A stretch of DNA of 64,000 nucleotides from Streptomyces collinus (GTDB taxonomy: Bacteria > Actinomycetota > Actinomycetes > Streptomycetales > Streptomycetaceae). This document shows positions 58,092 through 64,000 of this stretch, in pieces. The stretch covers positions 4,588,001 through 4,652,000 of the forward strand of contig NZ_CP133771.1 in NCBI RefSeq assembly GCF_031348265.1, in the 5' to 3' direction. The number at the start of each line of letters is the position of its first letter. Position 1 is the stretch's first letter. The notes beneath the pieces are model-generated. The model was given only the letters and a program-made list of their open reading frames with translations. It did no database searches and was not told the DNA's origin. The translations under genes and the position numbers were made by a program.

Positions 58092-58817
58092 CTACCACGG
58101 CACCTCGCCCCCGTCGTCGAAGAAGCCGCCGCTCGGACCGCCGTCGGGCAGCGTCGCGAGCCGGATCGCGACCGCCGCGCCCTGCTCCGGGGTGCGGACC
58201 CCGCGGAAGTCGTTGAGGTCGGTCGCGCAGTAGCCGGGGCACGCCGCGTTGATGAGGATGCCCGTGTCCCGCAGCTCCTTGGCGTACTGGACGGTGACGG
58301 CGTTGAGGAAGGTCTTGGACGGCGTGTAGGCGGCGGCGATCGGGCCCGTGTCGATGCCGGGAGTGGTCTGCCGGGTCAGTGAGCCCACGCCGCTGGACAT
58401 GTTCACGATCCGCGGCGACGACGAGCGGCGCAGCAGCGGCAGCATCGCGTTGGTGACGCGGATGACGCCGATCACGTTGGTCTCCACGACCGTCCGCACC
58501 GTCGCGGGGTCCACCTCGGTGGGCATCTGCGGCACACTGCCGGTGATCCCGGCGTTGTTGACCAGCACGTCGAGACGCCCGGCGCTCTCCTCGACCAGTG
58601 CGGCGGCCGCGGCCACGCTCGCGTCGTCGGTCACGTCGAGCGGTACGCCGAACGCGTCGGCACCGGCCGCCCGCAGTTTCGCCACGGCGCTCTCGCGCCG
58701 CTCCCGGTCCCGGGCGCCGACCCCGACCCTCCAGCCGAGGGCACCCAGGCCCGCCGCGATCTCGTATCCGATGCCCTTGTTCGCGCCGGTCACCAGCGCG
58801 ATCGTCTGTTCGCTCAT
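58092..58817 (-). CDS. Short-chain dehydrogenase/reductase
   Basis: A 241-residue SDR. TGANKGIG near the start binds NADP, GARDRERR suggests NADP use, NNAG and the catalytic AAYTPSK are present. The sequence resembles carbonyl-reductase-like members (LVTGANKGIGYEIAAGLGAL). ATG at 58817. Divergent from a LysR gene that probably regulates it through the repeat at 58874-58892. Confidence 0.9.
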   Translation of the reverse strand: MSEQTIALVTGANKGIGYEIAAGLGALGWRVGVGARDRERRESAVAKLRAAGADAFGVPLDVTDDASVAAAAALVEESAGRLDVLVNNAGITGSVPQMPTEVDPATVRTVVETNVIGVIRVTNAMLPLLRRSSSPRIVNMSSGVGSLTRQTTPGIDTGPIAAAYTPSKTFLNAVTVQYAKELRDTGILINAACPGYCATDLNDFRGVRTPEQGAAVAIRLATLPDGGPSGGFFDDGGEVPW

Positions 58818-58873
58818 GCCGCCGATCCTGTCCGCGCCCGGCCGCGGCGGGCCAACACCGATCGGGTGGGCGG

Positions 58874-58892
58874 CGATACCGTACCGGTATCG
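58874..58892. promoter_or_regulatory. Inverted repeat, likely LysR site
   Basis: CGATACCG-TAC-CGGTATCG is an 8-bp perfect inverted repeat between the divergent SDR and LysR starts; it contains the T-N11-A core of LysR boxes. Confidence 0.75.
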
Positions 58893-58930
58893 GCCCAGCT
58901 CGGAGCAGCTCGCAGCAGTACCATCACGGC

Positions 58931-59785
58931 GTGGAGACAAGGGAGTTGCGGTACTTCGTCGCCGTCGCCGAGGAGCTTCACTTCGGCAGGGCCGCCCGGC
59001 GGCTCGGGATCGCGCAGCCCCCGCTGTCGCGGGCGATCGGCCGGCTCGAACGGCGTTTGCAGGCGGTCCTGCTGGAACGCAGCAGCCGCGCGGTCACCCT
59101 GACGGAGGCCGGAGCCGTGCTCCTGAGGGAGGCCCGGGCGGCGCTCGAAGCGGTCGAGGCCGCCGAACGCCGCACCCGCCGTGCGGCGCAGGCCCCGGCC
59201 GGCCAGGCCGGGGTGGTGCTCGTCACGAAGGCCGGCGCGTCCAGCGAGCTGCTGGCGAAACTGCTCGACGCCCACGCCGCCGAACCCGACGCGGCCGGTG
59301 TCGATCTGCTCCTGTGCGGCATGGGCGAGCAGGGGCCGATGCTGCGCGACGGCCGGGCCGACGTGGCGCTGCTGCACCTGCCGTTCGACACCACGGCCGG
59401 CCTCGACACCGAAGTGCTCTGCACGGAGGGCCAGGTCGCGATCCTCCCGGCCGGGCACCCCCTCGCCGGCCGGCCCCGTCTCCGTACGGCGGACGTCACC
59501 GGCCTCCCCGACCTGCCGATGCCCCGCTGGCCCGGCCCCGACGGCTCCTACCCGGCCGGCCCCGGCCCCCGGGCCCGCGACCACGCCCAGCTCCTCCAGC
59601 TGATCGCACTCGGCCGCGCCTGCTGGATCGCGCCGGAGTCCTGCCGGACCCAACTGCGTGAGGGGCTGGCCGCCGTGCCGGTGCCGGACGCGCCGATGGT
59701 CACCACGGTGATCGCCTGGCCGCCCCACAGCCGGTCCCGGGCGGTCGCGGACCTGGTGCGGACCGCGACACGGGTGAGTTCGTGA
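58931..59785 (+). CDS. LysR-family transcriptional regulator
   Basis: A 284-residue LysR protein. Helix-turn-helix: LRYFVAVAEELHFGRAARRL with GIAQPPLSRAIGRLERRLQ. The effector domain begins near residue 90. GTG at 58931. It is divergent from the SDR gene and likely controls it through the repeat between them; the co-inducer is unknown. Confidence 0.9.
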   Translation: METRELRYFVAVAEELHFGRAARRLGIAQPPLSRAIGRLERRLQAVLLERSSRAVTLTEAGAVLLREARAALEAVEAAERRTRRAAQAPAGQAGVVLVTKAGASSELLAKLLDAHAAEPDAAGVDLLLCGMGEQGPMLRDGRADVALLHLPFDTTAGLDTEVLCTEGQVAILPAGHPLAGRPRLRTADVTGLPDLPMPRWPGPDGSYPAGPGPRARDHAQLLQLIALGRACWIAPESCRTQLREGLAAVPVPDAPMVTTVIAWPPHSRSRAVADLVRTATRVSS

Positions 59786-59993
59786 GGGGACGGAGCCGCC
59801 CCGGCCGGTCGGGACCGGCATCCCGCGACAGGTCACGGGTGCCGGCCGACGCGGCAGCCGATCCACAGCACTCCGATAACATTTTCGAACTCGCGATGGT
59901 CCCTCCATCGCTCTCCATCTGCCCAGCCATTCGGAAGAATCGGCCAAAAGATTGAAAGCCAGAGCATCGCGGGTGTTTTCGCGAATAGGCGAC

Positions 59994-61388
59994 ATGAGTT
60001 CGTGGGGTGCGGGGTGCCGCCGGCGCGTGCTGCTGTGGGGCACGGCGGGCGTCGTCACGCTCGGATTCCTCATCGCGCTGGAGATCGCCGCACGCCGCTA
60101 CGGCGAACCGGGGCCGCTCACCAACCAGGTGAAGGGCCTGGTCCTCGCCCCCAAGCCGGGGCCGCTGTACGGCGGTCTGGGGCTGATGATGGTCGTGCTC
60201 ACCTGGCGGCAGCGGTTCATCGCGGTTGGCGCCGCGCTCGGCATCGACGCCGTCCTCCTGCCGGTGCGGTGGGCGGTGGGCGCCGACATGTCGGACGGCC
60301 ACGTCTTCGGCACGGGCGCGTTGTGGGTGATGCTGGGCACCGCGGTCATCGCCGTCACCCGCCGCACCGGCCCTGAACGCCTCCTGCTGCTGAAGGGCGT
60401 CGGACTGGGCCTGCTGCTGGTCGCCGCCCGCAAGGTCGGCGACACCTGGCTGCTCATCACGGCGAAGACCCGCCCGACGGTGCTCGACCAGTACGTGGCG
60501 ACCGCCGACCACGCGCTGGGCAACCCCTCCTGGCTGGCCGGCCGGATCGTCGAGGCCACCGACCCCTACAGCAGCCATCTCCTCCAACTGGTCTACGGCC
60601 AGCTCGCGGTGGCCGCGGTCGTCGTCGCCTTCCACCAGCTGCGCAACGTCACGGTCGAGCGCCGCTTCCCCAGCCACCACCTGGTGCGCACCTTCCTGGT
60701 GATCGGCCTCCTCGGACCGGCCTTCTACATGATCTTCCCGGTGGTCGGCCCGGTCTTCGCCTACGGCCCGGGCGCCTCCGGCACCGGTGGCGTGGAGTGG
60801 GCGGCGGCCGACCTGTGGCCGCACACCCCGCTGCCGGTCAGCACCCCGCAGCCGATGACGTACGACGGGATCACCCCCCGCAACTGCATGCCCAGCCTGC
60901 ACACCGCGTGGGCTGTCGCGATCTTCGTCCACACCCGCAGGGCGCCGCGGGCGCTGCGCTTCGCCGGTACGTTCTGGCTGGTCGTCACCCTCGCCGCGAC
61001 CCTGGGCTTCGGCTATCACTACGGCGTGGACCTCATCGCCGGTGTGGTGTTCGCCCTCACCATCGAGGCGGCCCTGCGCTCGCTCGACCGCGGCTGGGAC
61101 CGGCCGGGCATCCTGCTGGTCGCCTACGGCACCGCGGTCTTCACCGCGCTCCTGGTGTCGTACCGCTATCTGCCGACGGAGATGGCCGGACGCCCCGAGG
61201 TGTCCGGCCCCCTGCTCATCCTGGCCATGACCTCGGTGATCTACGGCTACGTACGCACCACCCCGAGGCCCGTCCCGCGGCTGCCGGCCCCCCGGACCCC
61301 GGCCGAGGACGCCGCGCCGGAGGACACCACAACCGGAGAGCAGGAAGGCACCGCTCCCACGCCCACGCGCGCCCCGGAGCCGCACTGA
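59994..61388 (+). CDS. PAP2-superfamily membrane phosphatase/phosphotransferase
   Basis: A 464-residue protein with about ten membrane helices. The PAP2 active-site motifs are NCMPSLHTAW and GYHYGVDLIAG, close to inositolphosphotransferase-like (Aur1) members. TPEAED... low-complexity tail at the end. ATG at 59994 is chosen; a TTG at 59952 is the alternative. It probably acts on lipid phosphates at the outer face of the membrane. An 11-bp tandem repeat begins right at its stop. Confidence 0.87.
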   Translation: MSSWGAGCRRRVLLWGTAGVVTLGFLIALEIAARRYGEPGPLTNQVKGLVLAPKPGPLYGGLGLMMVVLTWRQRFIAVGAALGIDAVLLPVRWAVGADMSDGHVFGTGALWVMLGTAVIAVTRRTGPERLLLLKGVGLGLLLVAARKVGDTWLLITAKTRPTVLDQYVATADHALGNPSWLAGRIVEATDPYSSHLLQLVYGQLAVAAVVVAFHQLRNVTVERRFPSHHLVRTFLVIGLLGPAFYMIFPVVGPVFAYGPGASGTGGVEWAAADLWPHTPLPVSTPQPMTYDGITPRNCMPSLHTAWAVAIFVHTRRAPRALRFAGTFWLVVTLAATLGFGYHYGVDLIAGVVFALTIEAALRSLDRGWDRPGILLVAYGTAVFTALLVSYRYLPTEMAGRPEVSGPLLILAMTSVIYGYVRTTPRPVPRLPAPRTPAEDAAPEDTTTGEQEGTAPTPTRAPEPH

Positions 61389-61420
61389 TCTCGCACTGAT
61401 CTCGCACTGATCTCGCACTG
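61381..61420 (+). repeat. 11-bp tandem repeat at the end of the PAP2 gene
   Basis: CTGATCTCGCA is repeated about 3.5 times. The first unit contains the PAP2 stop codon; because the period is 11, TGA appears in all three frames. Confidence 0.9.
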
Positions 61421-61565
61421 AAGGAGAACGGCCCGCCGGCGGGACCGGACGCCTCCGGTCAGGACGAGCCGCCCGGCGCGCGAGAACCACGGCTGCCGTG
61501 TCTGTTCTGCCCTGCGTGTCCGGGCGGTAGCTTGGTGGAGAAAGCCCCAAAAGAAGGGCGAATCG

Positions 61566-62003
61566 ATGCCGTGGTTCCTGTGGCTGCTCGCTGCCGCGGC
61601 GCTGGGTGCCGCGGAGTTCTTCACCCTGACCCTGGTCTTCGGGCTGCTGGCGGGCGCCGCGCTGGTCGCCGCCGTGGTCGCCGGTGTCGGCATCGGCCTG
61701 CTCGGCCAGCTCCTGGCCCTGGCGGCGGCGACGGCGGCCGGCCTCGTCCTCGTCCGTCCCGTCGCGCTGCGGCACATGGCACAGCAGCCCCTCATCCGCG
61801 ACGGCAGCGACGCGCTGATCGGCAAGCGGGCCGAGGTCATGCAGGAAGTCACCGCGACCCGCGGTCTGATCAAACTCTCCGGCGAGGAATGGTCCGCCCG
61901 CGCCCTCGACGAGACCCATGTGATCCCGGTGGGAGCGCTGGTCGACGTCATGGAGATCGAAGGGGCCACCGCCATCGTCTACCCCCGCGAGCTCCTTCCC
62001 TGA
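61566..62003 (+). CDS. NfeD-like membrane protein
   Basis: A 145-residue protein. Three or so N-terminal hydrophobic segments (WFLWLLAAAALGAAEFFTLT and on) are followed by a small OB-fold domain (GKRAEVMQEVTATRGLIKLS, GEEWSARALDETHVIPVGAL). NfeD proteins work with the SPFH/stomatin-like protein encoded next to them, here 29 bp downstream, in membrane quality control or microdomains. ATG at 61566. Confidence 0.92.
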   Translation: MPWFLWLLAAAALGAAEFFTLTLVFGLLAGAALVAAVVAGVGIGLLGQLLALAAATAAGLVLVRPVALRHMAQQPLIRDGSDALIGKRAEVMQEVTATRGLIKLSGEEWSARALDETHVIPVGALVDVMEIEGATAIVYPRELLP

Positions 62004-62032
62004 ACGGCTGAACACACAGCAATGGAGGCACG

Positions 62033-63136
62033 GTGGACCCAGTTGTCATCCCCATTCTCGTGGCGGCCCTCGTCATCGTCTTCCTGGTGGCCTCCACCGT
62101 GCGGATCGTCCCGCAGGCCCGCCGCTACAACGTCGAGCGGTTCGGCCGGTACCGCCGGACGCTCCAGCCCGGCCTGAACCTGGTCCTGCCGGTGGCCGAC
62201 CGCATCAACACCAAACTCGACGTGCGCGAGCAGGTCTACTCGTCCGACCCCCGGCCGGTGATCACCGAGGACAACCTCGTGGTGAACATCGACACCGTCC
62301 TCTACTACCAGATCACGGACCCGCGGGCGGCGGCGTACGAGGTCGCCGACTACCTCCAGGCGATCGACCAGCTCACCGTGACCACGCTGCGCAACGTCAT
62401 CGGCAGCATGGACCTGGAGGAGACGCTCACCTCGCGCGAGGAGATCAACTCCCGGCTGCGCGCCGTCCTCGACGACGCCACCGGCAAGTGGGGCATCCGC
62501 GTCAACCGCGTCGAGATCAAGGCCATCGATCCACCGCACACCATCAAGGAGGCGATGGAGAAGCAGATGCGGGCGGAGCGGGACAAGCGGGCGGCCATCC
62601 TGCACGCCGAAGGGGAGCGGCAAGCCAAGATCCTCACCGCGGAAGGCACCAAGCAGAAGGACATCCTGGAGGCGCAGGGCACGCAACAGGCCATGATCCT
62701 GCGGGCGGACGGCGAGGCCAAGGCGGTGGAGCTCGTCTTCCAGGCCGTCCACCGCAACAACGCCGACCCCAAGATCCTGGCCTACAAGTACCTGGAGACG
62801 CTCCCGCACCTGGCCAGGAGCGACAACAACACCTTCTGGGTCATCCCGGGGGAGCTGACCGAGGCGGTCCGGACCGTCACCCGGGCGTTCGGCGACGAGG
62901 CGACGGCAGGCCCTCCCCGCCCCGCGCAACCCGAGGAAGCAGCCGACACCGACGAGGCGGCGCACCAGCCGCGGATCCCGCAGCTCGACGCGGGCTCGAC
63001 GGTTTCCCTCGACGCCGCCGCTGCCGCCGACGAGGCCGGAAAGCAGGCCGCCGCGGCGGTGAGCGACGCCAAGGCGGAGGCTGAGGCAGCGAAGTCACCG
63101 CAGGTGCCGCACCTGGGGCGGACGTCGGACGACTGA
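62033..63136 (+). CDS. SPFH/band-7 (stomatin-like, slipin) protein
   Basis: A 367-residue protein. One N-terminal membrane helix (VVIPILVAALVIVFLVAS) precedes the SPFH domain (FGRYRRTLQPGLNLVLPVAD, DNLVVNIDTVLYYQITDP) and a long helical region with EKQMRAERDKRAAILHAEGE, typical of stomatins. The C-terminal ~80 residues are an Ala/Glu-rich low-complexity tail. GTG start. It forms oligomeric rings on the membrane and pairs with the NfeD protein. Confidence 0.93.
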   Translation: MDPVVIPILVAALVIVFLVASTVRIVPQARRYNVERFGRYRRTLQPGLNLVLPVADRINTKLDVREQVYSSDPRPVITEDNLVVNIDTVLYYQITDPRAAAYEVADYLQAIDQLTVTTLRNVIGSMDLEETLTSREEINSRLRAVLDDATGKWGIRVNRVEIKAIDPPHTIKEAMEKQMRAERDKRAAILHAEGERQAKILTAEGTKQKDILEAQGTQQAMILRADGEAKAVELVFQAVHRNNADPKILAYKYLETLPHLARSDNNTFWVIPGELTEAVRTVTRAFGDEATAGPPRPAQPEEAADTDEAAHQPRIPQLDAGSTVSLDAAAAADEAGKQAAAAVSDAKAEAEAAKSPQVPHLGRTSDD

Positions 63137-63476
63137 ATCCGCCATCGGCTGCGGCCGGGGGTCTCCGCCCGGGTGGCGGGCCTCGATGGTGCGCCCTGTG
63201 CCCACGCGGACGCCGCTCCGGCAACCGCATCGGCGAACTGCTGCGCGCCGCCGTCCAGCAGCCCGACCACACGCCCAGACAACCACCCCCCACCACCGGC
63301 GGCCCACTGCCCGTGAGGGCCCCCTCACCACGGGCCGACGGCACCGGCGACCGCGCCCCGCGCGCCGCCACCGGGGAGGCGTCGGCCACGTAAGCCGCAC
63401 GCCCCTCGCCGCACCACAGCTCAGCACAGGCCCGTGACACGCAGGGCCGGCACCAGCCCGAAGGGAACAGCACGTC
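63137..63476. other. Gene-free region after the SPFH gene
   Basis: No gene is supported. The palindrome GTGAGGGCCCCCTCAC (63313-63328), with CCCGTG/CACGGG around it, is a probable terminator. The region just before 63477 should hold the promoter of the next gene, but nothing clear is seen. Confidence 0.6.
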
Positions 63477-63851
63477 ATGGCGAACACCGAAACAGCGTTG
63501 AAGGAAGCCCTCTCATCGATCGAGGGCGCGACCGGCGCCGCGCTGGTCGACTACACCAGTGGAATGGCGCTGGGAACCGTCGGCGGCAGCAACAGCTTCG
63601 ACCTGAACGTGGCGGCCGCCGGCAACACCGACGTCGTCCGCGCCAAGCTGCGCACCATGGAACTCCTCGGCATCCAGGACGAGATCGAGGACATCCTCAT
63701 CACCCTGGGCACCCAGTACCACCTGATCCGACTGCTCAGGTCCCAGGGAGGCAACGGCCTCTTCCTCTACCTGGTACTGGACTCCGGACGCGCCAACCTG
63801 GCGATGGCCCGCCACCAGCTGAGGAGAATAGAGACCCAACTCGAAGTCTGA
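63477..63851 (+). CDS. Roadblock/LC7-like small protein
   Basis: A 124-residue protein. LKEALSSIEGATGAALVDYT and GNTDVVRAKLRTMELLGIQD match the roadblock fold used as GTPase-associated dimer module (as in streptomycete conservons). The other half (IEDILITLGTQYHLIRLLRS) is beta-rich. No GTPase gene is adjacent in the window. ATG after GAAGGGAACAGCACGTC. Confidence 0.8.
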   Translation: MANTETALKEALSSIEGATGAALVDYTSGMALGTVGGSNSFDLNVAAAGNTDVVRAKLRTMELLGIQDEIEDILITLGTQYHLIRLLRSQGGNGLFLYLVLDSGRANLAMARHQLRRIETQLEV

Positions 63852-63967
63852 GCGGGGGCTGCTCCCCGGCAACGGTGACGTCTGAGCCGGTAGATGCGCT
63901 GGATAGTTGCGGCCGTTTGTGTGACGGCTGTGACCAAGCCATGTTCATTGTGAACCGGGGGATCAGA

Positions 63968-64000
63968 GTGGCACCGCAAGCAGCACGTCATCGGCGTTCG
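63968..64000 (+). CDS. Start of a further gene (runs off the right edge)
   Basis: GTG at 63968 begins MAPQAARHRRS..., preceded by GGGGGATCAGA as ribosome-binding site and by the A/T-richer CCATGTTCATTGTGAACC. Only 11 codons are seen, so no function can be given. Confidence 0.45.
   Translation, partial: MAPQAARHRRS

Noticed and set aside
63186..63437. An 83-residue plus-strand frame after the SPFH gene
   Set aside because: Pro/Arg/Thr low complexity, no ribosome-binding site, overlaps a terminator-like palindrome.

Overview
The window is about 64 kb of very GC-rich DNA with strong G/C bias at third codon positions, frequent GTG starts, Tat-type signal peptides and many NarL/LuxR-type two-component systems, a SARP regulator, CGNR zinc-finger proteins and cold-shock/DEAD-box cassettes. 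Together these point to a Streptomyces (or close actinomycete) chromosome. No rRNA, tRNA, CRISPR array, transposase or prophage gene is visible. The species cannot be named from sequence alone.

Layout. 1-650: end of a class F sortase gene and a small secreted protein that may be its substrate. 0.86-5.5 kb: three-gene unit of an unknown protein, a MoxR AAA ATPase and a HEXXH/vWA protein with a 19-unit 12-residue repeat. 5.5-9.6 kb: MMPL transporter, sensor kinase and response regulator. 9.7-13.3 kb: GH97 glycosidase, amidohydrolase and a secreted protein. 13.4-16.6 kb: SARP-CGNR fusion regulator, a low-complexity repeat, prolyl aminopeptidase and MarR sharing a palindrome. 16.7-20.3 kb: secreted GH30 glycosidase and divergent LacI regulator around a perfect 16-bp palindrome, then a tandem duplication. 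20.3-24.2 kb: TetR, SDR, Baeyer-Villiger monooxygenase and a broken SMP-30/lactonase gene. 24.2-26.2 kb: DEAD-box helicase plus cold-shock protein, cassette 1. 26.4-33.8 kb: a second MMPL/kinase/regulator module, a serine hydrolase and a third two-component system. 33.7-36.6 kb: WYL regulator with divergent MFS exporter and a small protein. 36.6-44.8 kb: LysR-controlled CoA-ester catabolic operon (CoA transferase, hydratase, acetoacetate decarboxylase-like enzyme, hydroxyacyl-CoA dehydrogenase, acyl-CoA dehydrogenase), then TetR/quinone oxidoreductase. 44.8-53.6 kb: SRPBCC protein, AraC/2-oxoglutarate dioxygenase pair, Ohr/OsmC, Tat-exported hydrolase, CGNR regulator, DUF4190 protein, and TetR with a secreted dipeptidase-like protein. 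53.7-56.9 kb: MerR-type regulator and helicase/cold-shock cassette 2 with an added CBS protein. 57.3-64 kb: DUF4232 lipoprotein, SDR/LysR pair, PAP2 phosphatase, NfeD-SPFH pair, roadblock-like protein and the start of a further gene.

How the parts work together. Much of the window is accessory metabolism in small regulator-plus-enzyme modules, each with a local palindrome that I can point to. The BVMO cluster reads as alcohol to ketone to ester/lactone, with the last hydrolytic step apparently lost. The two csp-DEAD cassettes share promoter, long leader, intergenic terminator and a Shine-Dalgarno-masking hairpin, which suggests conserved post-transcriptional control. The least described systems are the MoxR/HEXXH-vWA unit, the SARP-CGNR fusion and the acetoacetate-decarboxylase-containing CoA operon.
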